A DNA stretch of 64,000 nucleotides from Bacteroidales bacterium (GCA_017519185.1 JAFWSX010000018.1:62001-126000), one strand, 5' to 3'; positions 42,580 to 52,835 are shown, numbered from the stretch's first letter. The notes: a model not told the origin generated them from the sequence alone. A program made the numbers and translations.

Positions 42580-44205
42580 ATGAAAACCAAGTACATCCTT
42601 TTTCTGGCCCTGCTTGCCGTGGTCGCTTGTACCCCCAGGCAGAGCATTTCCAATGAGATACAACTTCCCACCATGGGTTGGAGCTCCTGGAACACCTACA
42701 GCGTCAACATCTCCGATTCCCTGATTATGAGTCAGGCAGATGCGATGGTATCAACCGGCCTTGCCGACGCCGGCTACAACCACATCAACATCGATGACGG
42801 ATATTTCGGAGGCCGCGACCCGCAGACCGGGCAGCTGCTCATCCATCCCACCCGTTTCCCCAACGGAATGAAGAAGGTCGTGGACCACATCCACTCGCTC
42901 GGCCTCAAGGCAGGTATCTACAGTGACGCCGGAGCCAACACCTGCGGAAGCTACTATAACCGTGACACCATCGCACGCGGCGTGGGCCTCTACGGTCACG
43001 ACCAGCAGGATGCCGACTACTTCTTCAAGGAGCTGGGATTCGACTTCATCAAGGTAGACTTCTGCGGCGGAAACGCCCCCCAGAACTCAGACCGTCTGGC
43101 TCTCGACCCTCAGGAGCGCTATACTGCCATCCGCAAGGCCATCGACAACACCGGACGCAAGGATGTACGTCTTAACGTATGCCGCTGGGACTTCCCCGGC
43201 GTATGGGTACGCGACGTAGCCATCTCGTGGCGTATGTCTCACGACATCGGCGACCGCTGGCAGTCTGTCAAGAGCATCATCGGCTAGAGCCTCTACCTTT
43301 CGGCCTATGCAGGCGGAGGACACTACAACGATATGGATATGCTCGAGGTCGGCCGCTCTATGAGCAGCGAAGAGGACAAGACCCACTTCGGCATCTGGTG
43401 CATAATGTCGTCTCCCCTTCTGATCGGCTGCGATATGACCACCCTTCGCTCTGAGGCCTTCGACCTTATGACCAACCGTGACCTCATCGCCCTCGACCAG
43501 GATCCCCTCGGCCTCCAGGCCTATGTAGTGCAGCACGAAGGTGAAACATACGTACTTGTGAAAGACATCGAAGAGCGCTTCGGAACCGTCCGTGCAGTGG
43601 CCTTCTACAACCCTGCCGACGAACCCTGCCATATGGGCATCGACCTCAAGGACCTTGACCTGGCCGGCGGCGCAGCAGTGCGCGACCTCTTCGAGCGCAA
43701 GGACATCGGCAACGTCACCGACCGTCTGGAAGCTGACGTTCCCGCCCACGGAGCCCGTATCTACCGACTGGCTGCAAAGCAGAGGCTGGAACGCGTGCGT
43801 TACGAGGCTGAGACCGCCTGGCTGAGCGACTATCAGGAACTCTACAACAACCAGGCTTTCAAGACTGCCACCTACACTCCGGTTCCTGAATGTTCAGGCG
43901 GAATGGCTGTCACCCAGCTTGGTTTCAAACCCACCAACGACATCCAGTGGCGCGACATCTGGAGCCCCAAAGGCGGTGAATACAAACTCACCCTCCGCTG
44001 TCTGACGAACGAGCCTCGCGGCGGTATTATCTATCTCTCAGACAACCCGGACAACGCCCGTCAGGTCAGGATAGCTGCTGCTGACGGATGGCAGGACGTG
44101 GAAGTCACAGTGAACCTCAAGCCCGGCCTCAACACCATCAGGATTGCCAACGACCGCAGCGGCATTCCGGATATCGACTATATGGAACTCCAGCCGATGA
44201 GATAG
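42580..44205 (+). pseudogene. GH27 alpha-galactosidase interrupted by an in-frame TAG
   Basis: The frame codes for a 541-codon GH27 lipoprotein (lipobox VVAC, Cys17) with WSSWNTY, nucleophile Asp160 in FIKVD and acid/base Asp222 in SWRMSHDIGD. Codon 236 (43285-43287) is TAG, and the frame then continues without shift through SLYLSAYAGGGHYNDMDMLEVG and a C-terminal beta domain with a carbohydrate-binding-like end. A CAG (Gln) to TAG change would explain it. The first part alone lacks a third of the catalytic barrel. Mutation, sequencing error or readthrough are all possible. Confidence 0.85.
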
Positions 44206-44226
44206 CAGGCCGGTTTTCAGATAAGA

Positions 44227-45141
44227 CTACATAGAAACCGTTGTCAGATATTTCTGGCAACGGTTTTTTATGTTCTCGCGGAGACTGTCGCCGTACCATC
44301 GGATCTCGAAGGTATGGTAGCAGCCATCTTTGAAATATGGTTTCCAGGCATATCCAGTTCCTTCGAAACCGTCTACCAGCAGAAGTTTGGAACTCTGGTC
44401 CAGCGTCACAGTCAATGTGTCGAAGAGGACGGCGGGCGTAGAGTCGGTGACCCAGTTGACCGGATTGATCGCCACGGCATTGCCTTCGCTTATGAGCGGC
44501 GTCGCATCCTCAGGATCTTCGACCGAGTTGTAGCAGATGGTGACGCCTGTGTCGTCGGCGCCAGTGGCAGGAATGATGGAACTGTATTTATCCACTTCAT
44601 CTCCTGTTATCTTCCAGCCGAGCACATATGCAGCCACCATACGCTCGTGAAGCTCCTCGGGAAGCTCCTTCAGCAGCTCAACGAGAACCTGACCGCCCTG
44701 GCTGAAACCGGCCAGGACAAAAGGCCTTCCATTGTTGTAGTTCTCGATATAATAATTGAAGGCACGGAGCACATCCTCCTTTGCCAGCGGGAAACGGCTT
44801 GCGATGAGAGCATTGTCGAGGTAGGTCTCCATCGTGATCTGACGGTAGTACGGCGAGTAGTAATTCAGGTCTCCGGAAAGGATGCGGTCCACCCCTTCCA
44901 TCTCCTCGCGCATGCTGTGGCAGGCTGCGGAATCGGCCGCCCAGGCCCAGTGAACCGTCGCTCCGTCCTTCTCGTAGTCGAAGGTGGAAGTTGAACTGAT
45001 ATAGAACAAGTCGACGTCGCCGCCGCGGTCAGTGACATACCATTCTGTCGCATTGCTGTAGTCCGGCGCATCGGGAACCACTTCTTTCGGGGCGCAGGCG
45101 GCAAGAACCGCAACGGCAGCGAGTATAAGCAGTTTTTTCAT
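44227..45141 (-). CDS. DUF3089-type lipoprotein, alpha/beta hydrolase-like
   Basis: The 304-residue protein has a lipoprotein signal (LAAC, Cys16). It contains VLAGFSQGG, a serine-hydrolase elbow, in the DUF3089 context (DVDLFYISSTSTF, AFNYYIENYNNGRPFVLAGF). DUF3089 proteins are putative serine hydrolases of unknown substrate. It lies 4 bp downstream of glpT in a glycerophosphodiester operon, so a lipid-related substrate is plausible. Its last codons form half of the terminator hairpin. Confidence 0.8.
   Translation of the reverse strand: MKKLLILAAVAVLAACAPKEVVPDAPDYSNATEWYVTDRGGDVDLFYISSTSTFDYEKDGATVHWAWAADSAACHSMREEMEGVDRILSGDLNYYSPYYRQITMETYLDNALIASRFPLAKEDVLRAFNYYIENYNNGRPFVLAGFSQGGQVLVELLKELPEELHERMVAAYVLGWKITGDEVDKYSSIIPATGADDTGVTICYNSVEDPEDATPLISEGNAVAINPVNWVTDSTPAVLFDTLTVTLDQSSKLLLVDGFEGTGYAWKPYFKDGCYHTFEIRWYGDSLRENIKNRCQKYLTTVSM
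44235..44269. terminator. Terminator overlapping the DUF3089 3' end
   Basis: AAACCGTTGTCAG (44235-44247) pairs with CTGGCAACGGTTT (44254-44266) with one wobble, then a T-run on the plus strand. It serves the GH27 gene and lies inside the last codons of the convergent DUF3089 gene. Confidence 0.8.
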
Positions 45142-45145
45142 AGGA

Positions 45146-46516
45146 TTACCGTTTTTCCTCTTTCATTGTCAGTCCCATAAAGAAGATTGACAGCAGGCAG
45201 GCGACAATAAGCAGAACGAAGGTCCAGCCCCAGCCGGCATTCTGGGCCACGAGGCCGATTACGGTATTGGCCAGCAGGAAGGTGCCCAGGAAGTAGCCGA
45301 AGAAACCTGTGAGTCCGGCAGCAGTTCCAGCCGCATTCTTCGGGGCAAGGTCGAGGGCCTGAACTCCAATGAGCATAACCGGCCCGTAGATGAAGAAACC
45401 GATGCCGATGAGGCAGATTATAACAACGGTCAGGTTGTCTATGAATGCCCAGTAAAGCACCACGAAAACCATCACCAGTGCCATAAAGATCATTGTCGGG
45501 AGCGCCCTCTTGCCTTTGAACAGATGGTCTGAAATCCAGCCGCAGAGCAGCGTGCCGGGGATGGCAGCGAACTCGTAGGCAAAATATGCCCAGCCTGCGC
45601 TCTTGAGGTCGATGCCCTTCTCAGTCAGGATGGTCGGAGCCCAGTCGAGGCAGCCGTAGCGTACCATATAGACGAAAGCGTTCGACAGGGCGATGAACCA
45701 GAGGAACTTGTTGTTCAGGACGTGGTTGAAGAATATCTCTTTAGCGGTAAGGGTTTTCTCGTGCTTCTCGGAGTAGTTCTTGGGATAGTCGTTACGCCAG
45801 GACTCCACTGAAGGCAGGCCGCAGGACTGGGGTGTGTCACGAAGCAGCACATAGGCCAGCAGGGCGATGAACAGGGCGACTGCTGCAGGGAATGCGAATG
45901 TTCCGATGAGGAAATAGAGCTCTTCGTGGGTTCCGTAGAACCAGCTGCCGAACCAGGCCGCACCATAGGTTGCCATAGGGCCGACCAGAGCGCCGCCGAC
46001 ATTGTGGGCGCAGTTCCATATGCTCATCTTGGTGCCGCGCTCTCCAGGGGAGAACCAGTGAGTCATCACACGGCCGCAGGGAGGCCAGCCCATACCGTTG
46101 AACCAGCCGACTAGGCAGTTCAGCACACCCATCACCAGGATGGCCAGACCTTTGTTCTCTGCACCTATGAACTGGATGGGCACTATCATAAAGCACATCG
46201 AGATAGCCGTCAGGATAAGGCCCATCGGAAGGAACACTCGGGCGTTCGAGCGATCCGACACACTTCCGTTCAGGAATTTCGACAAGGCATATGCCGCGGC
46301 GTTCAGACCCAGCACAAAGCCGAGTTCTGTCTTCTGGAATCCTAGAGGAACCATAGCCGGGATGGCCATAGAAAGGTTCTTGCGTACAAGATAGAATCCG
46401 GCGTATCCGATGAAGGCGCCGATAAAGACTTGCAGCCTGAGACGTTTATATTTGGCGTCGGCCTCGGGGCCGGTCTGTGCAGGCTTGTATTCGGGTTGCT
46501 TGAGGAATTTCAGCAT
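45146..46516 (-). CDS. glpT: Glycerol-3-phosphate/organophosphate antiporter
   Basis: The 456-residue protein is a 12-helix major facilitator of the organophosphate:phosphate antiporter group. It has FYLVRKNLSMAIPAM with the conserved Arg, the long motif around GWFNGMGWPPCGRVMTHWFS, and WNCAHNVGGAL. GlpT exchanges sn-glycerol-3-phosphate for phosphate. Its gene overlaps the glycerophosphodiesterase gene by 1 nt, which fits uptake of the product made outside. Confidence 0.92.
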   Translation of the reverse strand: MLKFLKQPEYKPAQTGPEADAKYKRLRLQVFIGAFIGYAGFYLVRKNLSMAIPAMVPLGFQKTELGFVLGLNAAAYALSKFLNGSVSDRSNARVFLPMGLILTAISMCFMIVPIQFIGAENKGLAILVMGVLNCLVGWFNGMGWPPCGRVMTHWFSPGERGTKMSIWNCAHNVGGALVGPMATYGAAWFGSWFYGTHEELYFLIGTFAFPAAVALFIALLAYVLLRDTPQSCGLPSVESWRNDYPKNYSEKHEKTLTAKEIFFNHVLNNKFLWFIALSNAFVYMVRYGCLDWAPTILTEKGIDLKSAGWAYFAYEFAAIPGTLLCGWISDHLFKGKRALPTMIFMALVMVFVVLYWAFIDNLTVVIICLIGIGFFIYGPVMLIGVQALDLAPKNAAGTAAGLTGFFGYFLGTFLLANTVIGLVAQNAGWGWTFVLLIVACLLSIFFMGLTMKEEKR

Positions 46517-47403
46517 TATCTTACTGTTTCTATAAGAAGGTCAGGATAGTTTGAAATGATGGCCTCCACGCCGCAGTCCACGAGGCGGCGCATCTCGTCG
46601 GGATCGTCCACAGTCCAGGGAACCACGCCGATGCCGTGCCTGTGGCACCACTTCACGTTCTCGGGAGTGACGACGCTGCTCTCAGGGCTCCACCACTGAG
46701 GTTTGAAATCGAGGTTCTTGGCAAGGAGAGCTTCAATGTCTCCGCCTTCCTCGGCTTCTGTCAGATAAGACAGGATGAGTTCCGGCCACTTTTCGTGCAT
46801 ATAGTTGAGGGCACGGGGGTCGAAGCACTGCACGATAAGGCGGTCTCCCAGATTTTTGGAGAGCAGCAGCGGAACGCAGGTGTCACAGAAAAGTTTGTAG
46901 TCAGGCCAGAGGGTTCCCTCTCCTTCTCCCGGCCAGGACTTGATCTCGATGTTGTAGTTCACCGGCTTCAGGCCGATCTGCTTCGCATAGGATTCAGCGA
47001 AGTCAATAAGGTCGCCGGCCAGAGGTTTAACTTCGTGAATCTTGGTCTGAGTGGGCCAGCGGTCTACGTGCCTGAGACCTACCTCGTACTTTGCGATGCT
47101 GTCATAGGGCATCGTGAAGAGGTATTCCCTGGGGTCGTTTTCGGCGATGAGCGTGCCGTCTGGCCTGATGGAATAGCGCGGATGGAAATAGTTGTCGTGG
47201 GACACAACAACGTCGCCGTCCTTCGACAGCTGCAGATCGAACTCGAGGGTATTGACGCGCAGGTCAAGCGCGTGCTTCATTGCGGAAATTGTATTTTCAG
47301 GCATCAGTCCGGCACCTCCGCGGTGGGCCTGGACGTCGATGACAGGCTTGTGCGAGCACGCCGCCAGCGCAGCGCAGCAGACAATAAGAAGTATTTTTTT
47401 CAT
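46516..47403 (-). CDS. glpQ: Glycerophosphodiester phosphodiesterase lipoprotein
   Basis: The 295-residue protein has a lipoprotein signal (LAAC, Cys16) and the GDPD motifs QAHRGGAGLMPENT, LEFDLQLSKDGDVVVSHD and the C-terminal WTVDDPDEM, containing the His, Glu and Asp ligands of the metal. It cuts glycerophosphodiesters from phospholipid breakdown to glycerol-3-phosphate, which GlpT next to it imports. No clear promoter box is seen upstream. Confidence 0.92.
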   Translation of the reverse strand: MKKILLIVCCAALAACSHKPVIDVQAHRGGAGLMPENTISAMKHALDLRVNTLEFDLQLSKDGDVVVSHDNYFHPRYSIRPDGTLIAENDPREYLFTMPYDSIAKYEVGLRHVDRWPTQTKIHEVKPLAGDLIDFAESYAKQIGLKPVNYNIEIKSWPGEGEGTLWPDYKLFCDTCVPLLLSKNLGDRLIVQCFDPRALNYMHEKWPELILSYLTEAEEGGDIEALLAKNLDFKPQWWSPESSVVTPENVKWCHRHGIGVVPWTVDDPDEMRRLVDCGVEAIISNYPDLLIETVR

Positions 47404-47594
47404 AGCTCAGGTGGTTCTTTTAATCATACTAAGTTAACGTATTTGAACGTGATTTCGCTCGCCCATTAACATTTTTCGTATTGGTCCGTCTATTTTATAG
47501 TAAATTCGCCAACCTTTCTGGACAATTTTTCGTTATTGTAGTGTAGTTTTTTTGCAATGGCTGCGTCTAATGTGCAAAAACAAACAAAAAAGAA

Positions 47595-49952
47595 ATGAAG
47601 AGACTGATTTTATTCACGATGATGATGCTGACCGCAATGACAGGCGGCGCAAAAGAAGACTGGAGAGGAAAAGTAATTGACTCAGACGGCAAGCCCGTGG
47701 CTTATGCAAACGTAGCCGTGCTGTCAAGGAGTGATTCTACCGTAGTATGCGGTGCAGTGACACAGGATGACGGTACATTCAACATAGTGACCAGCGAAAC
47801 CGACGGAATAATGATGGTAGTGATGCTGGGCTACCAGACACAGTATCTGACACCGGTAGACGGAATGACAGTCATGCTGACTGAAGACACCCAGATGCTG
47901 GAAGGGGCTGCAGTGACAGCCGTGATGCCCGTCACCAAACTTACAGGCGAAGGCCTGCAGACAAACGTGCGTGGCTCTGTGTTGGAGAATGTCGGCACTG
48001 CAAACGACGTACTTTCAAAGACTCCAGGCCTTGTGAGCGGCCAGAACGGGCTGGAAGTCATCGGCAAGGGATCTCCGCTTATATATATCAACGGACGCAA
48101 GGTGACGGACGCGAATGAGCTCGCCCGCCTGCAGAGCAACGAGATCCAGAGCGTCGAAGTCATCACTAACCCCGGGGCCCAGTACGACGCAAGCGTCCGC
48201 TCCGTGGTCCGCATCAGAACCATCCGCCGTCAGGGAGACGGCTTCGGCTTCAACCTCACGCTCTCCGACGCCCAGTCCCTGAGAAGGGCTGATTTCAACG
48301 ACCCGACAGCAAACCTGAGCCTGAACTACCGCACCGGCGGTGTGGACATATTTACCAGCGTCAACTACGACAAGAGCCATTATATGCAGCTCAGCGACGC
48401 CGAGAAAAGGTCCACCGGATCACCGCAGTTCCTGGACCAGGCTACCATAGAAGGTTTGGGAATGGTGCGCAGTCTTGGCGGCAGCTCCGGCATAAACTGG
48501 CAGATTGCTGACAACCACTTCGTTGGCGGAAAGGTGGAATGGGGACGCAGTCTAAGTATGGACAGTCGCACCCTGATCACCGACAAGGTGCACCGCGACG
48601 GCGTGCTGGTTGACGACATAAGGACACTCACGGAAGACAGGTTCGGAGATATCGCCCCCTACAACATCGGCACCAACGTCTATTACAACGGCACGGTGGG
48701 CGGCAAGCTGAACATCGACTTCAACGCCGACTATTTCACCAATGTCAGCACAACCCTCAGCAATTCCGAAGAGACAAGCGGGATGACGCACGATGCCGCT
48801 GTGAGCACCAGCTCTGACAGCCGCAACCGGATGTATGCCACCAAGCTGGTCCTGTCCTATCCTATCCTCGTCGGACAGCTCCAGCTCGGCACTGAGGAGA
48901 CATTCTCCCGCCGCAGCGACAAATACGCCCTCACCGGCATTCCCGTGCCGGCATCTGACGCCAGCGTGAAGGAAGACAATATCGCAGGTTTTGCAACATA
49001 CGCCTTCTATCTGCCCAAATTCGGCCAGATGAGCGCAGGAGTCCGCTACGAGCACGTCCTCTATCTATATGAAGATGCCCTGGCACACCAGAACGACATC
49101 AGGCGTTCCTATGGCAACTGGTTCCCTACAGTATCTTATGCCAACGCCTTCGGTCCCGTACAGCTGCTGCTCAACTACAGCGCCAAGACTCTCCGTCCGG
49201 ACTTCTCGATGCTCTCAAGCGCAGTACGCTACAACAGCCGCTACCTGTGGCAGAGCGGAAACGCCGCCCTTCAGCCTCAGACAATGCACGACGTGAGCCT
49301 TACCGCAGTGTGGAACTTCATTACCCTTGGCGCCACTTACTCCCGCGTCAACAACGCCATAGTAAACTGGGCTACTCCCTACAACGATGAGGGCGTGATG
49401 CTGGTGAAACCCCGCAACCTGGAAGAGCCGTTCCGCAACTTGTCAGCCTATGTAAACCTCACTCCTACGATAGGCCCCATCTCGCTGAACTATACTCTCG
49501 CAGTGCAGCCCCAGTGGCTCACCATCAATGCTCCTGACCCCAGCCAGCCTTCAGGATACAGGAAGACATCTTTCAACGACAAGCCTCTGTTCGTGGCGCA
49601 GCTCTTCAACACCCTGCGTCTGAAAGGCGGGTGGCAAATGGAACTGGGCGGAGTGGCCTACAGCAAAGGCTACACCACCAATATGCTGCTCACCAACAAC
49701 TACTTCAACCTCTCAGCAGCTATCCAGAAGACCCTCCTCAAAGACGGCTCGCTCGTGCTGCGCCTGGAAGGCAGCGACCTGGCAGGTATGGGACACAACG
49801 ACGTGGCCACAGACTTCGGTTGCTACAATGTATGGCAGACGAACATAATGGACACCCAGCGCATCAAGTTCTCGGTCCGCTATATCTTCAATGCAGCCCA
49901 GAGCAAATACAAAGGCACCGGCGCCGGTCAGGACATAAAGGACAGGATGTAG
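47595..49952 (+). CDS. TonB-receptor-like outer-membrane protein
   Basis: The 785-residue protein has a signal peptide, a carboxypeptidase-regulatory-like beta-sandwich (about 22-105, GKVIDSDGKPVAYANVAV), a plug domain (about 110-210, ending IQSVEVITNPGAQYD) and a barrel typical of Bacteroidota outer-membrane beta-barrel family 3. No SusD partner follows, so it is not a polysaccharide SusC. It may import an unknown ligand. The 190 bp upstream hold no clear -7 box. Confidence 0.85.
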   Translation: MKRLILFTMMMLTAMTGGAKEDWRGKVIDSDGKPVAYANVAVLSRSDSTVVCGAVTQDDGTFNIVTSETDGIMMVVMLGYQTQYLTPVDGMTVMLTEDTQMLEGAAVTAVMPVTKLTGEGLQTNVRGSVLENVGTANDVLSKTPGLVSGQNGLEVIGKGSPLIYINGRKVTDANELARLQSNEIQSVEVITNPGAQYDASVRSVVRIRTIRRQGDGFGFNLTLSDAQSLRRADFNDPTANLSLNYRTGGVDIFTSVNYDKSHYMQLSDAEKRSTGSPQFLDQATIEGLGMVRSLGGSSGINWQIADNHFVGGKVEWGRSLSMDSRTLITDKVHRDGVLVDDIRTLTEDRFGDIAPYNIGTNVYYNGTVGGKLNIDFNADYFTNVSTTLSNSEETSGMTHDAAVSTSSDSRNRMYATKLVLSYPILVGQLQLGTEETFSRRSDKYALTGIPVPASDASVKEDNIAGFATYAFYLPKFGQMSAGVRYEHVLYLYEDALAHQNDIRRSYGNWFPTVSYANAFGPVQLLLNYSAKTLRPDFSMLSSAVRYNSRYLWQSGNAALQPQTMHDVSLTAVWNFITLGATYSRVNNAIVNWATPYNDEGVMLVKPRNLEEPFRNLSAYVNLTPTIGPISLNYTLAVQPQWLTINAPDPSQPSGYRKTSFNDKPLFVAQLFNTLRLKGGWQMELGGVAYSKGYTTNMLLTNNYFNLSAAIQKTLLKDGSLVLRLEGSDLAGMGHNDVATDFGCYNVWQTNIMDTQRIKFSVRYIFNAAQSKYKGTGAGQDIKDRM

Positions 49953-49978
49953 CTCTTTCATCATATATCATTTCATTG

Positions 49979-50016
49979 CGGCAGGCTGCTCAATCCAGAG
50001 CTCCTGCCGTTTTTTC
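49979..50016 (+). terminator. Terminator of the TonB-receptor-like gene
   Basis: CGGCAGG (49979-49985) pairs with CCTGCCG (50003-50009), followed by a T-run. Confidence 0.75.
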
Positions 50017-50056
50017 ATTTTTTCAAAATAAATTTGGTTTATATTATAAACTACTT

Positions 50057-50064
50057 TATATTTG
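50057..50064 (+). promoter_or_regulatory. -7 box of the membrane protein/winged-helix operon
   Basis: TATATTTG matches TAnnTTTG with a perfect TTTG -33 element (50033-50036) 20 nt upstream, the best promoter in the window. The leader is about 60 nt. Confidence 0.7.
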
Positions 50065-50127
50065 CATTGCGGTTAGGACAGACTGCGCAGCTGGACCCGG
50101 CCGGTAACATTTTATAATTATCAAACA

Positions 50128-50745
50128 ATGGAAAACAACAAAGAAATGACGGCACGCGAGAGCCTTGCTCTCATCACCGAGACAATGAACAACAACCGTA
50201 AGGACATTATCTTCCGCAGCGGCAAGCACTTCATCCTCTGGGGCGTTTTGCTCACTCTGTTCTCACTGGCAGTATTCATCCTGTGGAGGGCCACCGGCCA
50301 CGCCCAGTGGAATTTTCTCTGGTTCGTGATGCCTGCCGTCGGATTTCCTCTGGCTCACTTGCTTGACCGCAAGAAGGACGCAGACCTGCCTGAAAACGTA
50401 TTCAGTCGTATCCTCAGCAGCATATGGCTGTCGTTCTGCATCTTTTCGGTTTCCGTGGCCGTTTTTACAGTCCTCTATGTTTCGGTCAATCCCAATCCTA
50501 TCGGGACTATCGCAGTCGGAGCAAGCCTGACTGCACAGATTGTCCTTCTTTTCGGCATGGCCCTGACCATAAGCGGCTTTGTCGTCAAGAACTGGCCCGT
50601 CATTGTCGCCGGATTCGTAACAGGCATCGGCGGACTTGCAATTTATTACATAGTTGATCTGGGTGCAGCACAGATGCTGATCTTCACCTTTGCGGGTGTA
50701 GTACTTGCCCTGACCGGTGTCATCATCAAGAATCTCAGGAGATAG
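50128..50745 (+). CDS. Membrane protein, unknown function, paired with regulator
   Basis: The 205-residue protein has a cytoplasmic N-terminal helix (TARESLALITETMNNNRKD) and six hydrophobic helices arranged as three hairpins. No transport motif is recognised. The next gene is a small winged-helix protein 3 bp downstream, a pairing repeatedly seen in Bacteroidota, in which the regulator probably controls the membrane protein. Confidence 0.7.
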   Translation: MENNKEMTARESLALITETMNNNRKDIIFRSGKHFILWGVLLTLFSLAVFILWRATGHAQWNFLWFVMPAVGFPLAHLLDRKKDADLPENVFSRILSSIWLSFCIFSVSVAVFTVLYVSVNPNPIGTIAVGASLTAQIVLLFGMALTISGFVVKNWPVIVAGFVTGIGGLAIYYIVDLGAAQMLIFTFAGVVLALTGVIIKNLRR

Positions 50746-50748
50746 CGT

Positions 50749-51039
50749 ATGTTTCCGAAACTCGATCCTATCCTCCACTCTGAGCTGAGGCTGGCCGTAA
50801 TGTCAATCCTCGCCGGCGTCGAAGATGCGGACTTCACCTACATAAAGAAGCAGACGGGGGCCACATCCGGAAACCTGAGCGTCCAGATCGACAAACTGAG
50901 CGCAGCCGGCTACATCACCGTTGAGAAAGGCTTCAAAGGCAAGATGCCCCGAACCACCTGCCGGATGACGCCGGCCGGACGGGAAGCCTTCAGCACTTAT
51001 GTCACGGCACTGCAGGAATATCTCTCTGCAGGTAAATAA
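50749..51039 (+). CDS. Winged-helix DNA-binding protein
   Basis: The 96-residue protein is a single winged helix (HTH_34/MarR-like): LDPILHSELRLAVMSIL, the recognition helix around ATSGNLSVQIDKLSAAGY and the wing FKGKMPRTTCRMT. It has no sensor domain, so it may respond through the membrane protein encoded in front, or to its own level. Confidence 0.85.
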   Translation: MFPKLDPILHSELRLAVMSILAGVEDADFTYIKKQTGATSGNLSVQIDKLSAAGYITVEKGFKGKMPRTTCRMTPAGREAFSTYVTALQEYLSAGK

Positions 51040-51043
51040 TAGA

Positions 51044-51071
51044 AACGGGCGGTCCGCGAAGGCCGCCCGTT
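51044..51071. terminator. Bidirectional terminator
   Basis: AACGGGCGG (51044-51052) pairs with CCGCCCGTT (51063-51071) between two convergent genes. Confidence 0.7.
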
Positions 51072-51077
51072 CTTGTA

Positions 51078-52751
51078 TTACAGCATCAGCATTATCATCA
51101 CCTGCGCCGCGACAACTCGCAGGAACATCGTCAGAGGATAGACGGTTGTGTAGTTGAGGGCGATGCGGCCGTTACCGAAGAGCTGCTCGGAGAATGAGAG
51201 CAGAGCCGGGTCAGTAGTGCCGCCCGACAGCAGACCGCAGATCTTGAAGAAGTCGAACTTCATAAACTTGCGGGCGATGAAAGCGATGATGGCCATCGGC
51301 ACTACTGTGATGATTGCGCCATAGTGCACCCACATATATCCTCCGCCGACAAGGCTGGCGACGAATGTCTTTCCTGCATCCAGACCGACGGCTGCCATAA
51401 AGAGCGAGATGCCTATCTCACGCACCATCAGGTTGGCGCTGGTAGCAGTATAGGTGGTGATTCCGAACTTAGGGCCGAAGGCGCCGAGCAGGATGGCCAC
51501 AATGAGCGGACCGCCTGCCATACCGAGCTTGAGCGGCTGGGGCATTGACGGAAAGTGGATCGGGATCAGGCCGACCAGGACTCCGAGGGCGATGCCGAAG
51601 AATATAGGGATGAGGTTGGGTTTCTGGAGTTTGTCAGGCTCGTTGCCAACGAGTTTTGCAAGCCTGCTGATGCCCTCGTCGGAGCCTACCACCTGGATGC
51701 TGTCACCCACCTGAAGAATGAGGTCGGCATCAGCCTGGAGGTCCACGCCGGCACGCAGGATGCGGGTAACTGTCACACCGTACTTGTGGCGTATGTCAAG
51801 CTTGCGGAGACTGGCTCCAGTAATGTTGGGCTTCGTAATGGTGAGCCTGCGGGTGACCAGTTTGGCACCTGTCTGCTGCCATTCCTTCATATCTACGGGA
51901 AATTCTTCACCGAAGATTATGGCTGCCTTGTCCTTATGGTGAACGTCAGTGACTATCAGCAGCTCATCGCCCTGCTTCAGCGGCATATCGAGGTCGGGGA
52001 AGGTCACCCACTCCCCGCGTTTCATACGGGAGATGATCAGATGGTCGGCATTCTCCTCTCCCACTATTTCGTGGATGGTCTTGCCGAACAGCGCGGGATT
52101 CTTGACTCTGCAGGCCAGACGGTACGCCTTGTCATCAACGCTTTCATCCTTGGACGACTTCTCCTTTTCCTTGTCTATATCTACCTTGAACAGGCTCTTT
52201 GAGAGCAGCAGCACAGCGATGGCGCCAAGCACGCCGAGGGGATATGCCACGGCATAGGCGGAACCGATGGACGACGCTGCGGCTACGATTTCATCAGTAG
52301 CTACCGGAGCATCGTAGAGCGTCTGCTGTGCAGCACCGAGGCCGGGAGTATTGGTGACAGCACCTGACATTATGCCGGTCATTATACCGATGTTCTCACC
52401 GCTTATTAGATGTATTGCATATGTAGTCCCGACGGCGAGCAGGATCATACCTACTGCCAGTATGTTCATCGGCAGGCCGTCCCGGCGGAAAGACCGGAAG
52501 AAGCCCGGGCCCACCTGGAGGCCTATGGTGAATACGAAAAGTATCAGACCGAATTCTTTTATGAAGGACAGCATCACGGGATCGACCCTGAGGCCGAGAT
52601 GCCCGAGAAGGATACCCATAAACAGAATCCATACGCTGCCTATGGACAGACCTTTTATCTTGAACTTGCCCAGGAACAGGCCGGATGCAATGACCAGGGC
52701 GAGAATGAGAATGGCCCCTGCAGTGCCACCTTGTGTCAACAGTTCTTTCAT
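51078..52751 (-). CDS. Aspartate:alanine exchanger-family transporter
   Basis: The 557-residue protein has two membrane halves of about five helices each (1-180 and 380-557), flanking two TrkA-C (RCK_C) domains (about 210-370, with ITKPNITGASLRKLDIRHKYGVTVTRI as part). This is the AAE family layout (AspT, YbjL, YidE). GAVTNTPGLGAAQQ and the repeated GLQVGPGF/GLDAGKTF motifs are family marks. The substrate, probably a dicarboxylate or amino acid, is unknown. A -7 box is at 52775-52782. Confidence 0.88.
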   Translation of the reverse strand: MKELLTQGGTAGAILILALVIASGLFLGKFKIKGLSIGSVWILFMGILLGHLGLRVDPVMLSFIKEFGLILFVFTIGLQVGPGFFRSFRRDGLPMNILAVGMILLAVGTTYAIHLISGENIGIMTGIMSGAVTNTPGLGAAQQTLYDAPVATDEIVAAASSIGSAYAVAYPLGVLGAIAVLLLSKSLFKVDIDKEKEKSSKDESVDDKAYRLACRVKNPALFGKTIHEIVGEENADHLIISRMKRGEWVTFPDLDMPLKQGDELLIVTDVHHKDKAAIIFGEEFPVDMKEWQQTGAKLVTRRLTITKPNITGASLRKLDIRHKYGVTVTRILRAGVDLQADADLILQVGDSIQVVGSDEGISRLAKLVGNEPDKLQKPNLIPIFFGIALGVLVGLIPIHFPSMPQPLKLGMAGGPLIVAILLGAFGPKFGITTYTATSANLMVREIGISLFMAAVGLDAGKTFVASLVGGGYMWVHYGAIITVVPMAIIAFIARKFMKFDFFKICGLLSGGTTDPALLSFSEQLFGNGRIALNYTTVYPLTMFLRVVAAQVMIMLML

Positions 52752-52774
52752 GTCAACAGTTCTAAATTCGGCGG

Positions 52775-52782
52775 CAAAGATA
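52775..52782 (-). promoter_or_regulatory. -7 box of the exchanger gene
   Basis: TATCTTTG on the minus strand matches TAnnTTTG, 23 nt before the start codon and right after the terminator of the gene behind it. Confidence 0.6.
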
Positions 52783-52787
52783 TAAAA

Positions 52788-52816
52788 AAATCCCTGCCTT
52801 GTTCAGACAGGGATTT
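52788..52816 (-). terminator. Terminator of the EF-hand-like gene
   Basis: AAATCCCTG (52788-52796) pairs with CAGGGATTT (52808-52816). On the minus strand it is followed by a T-run. Confidence 0.75.
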
Positions 52817-52835
52817 CAATCTTATGTAAATGAGA

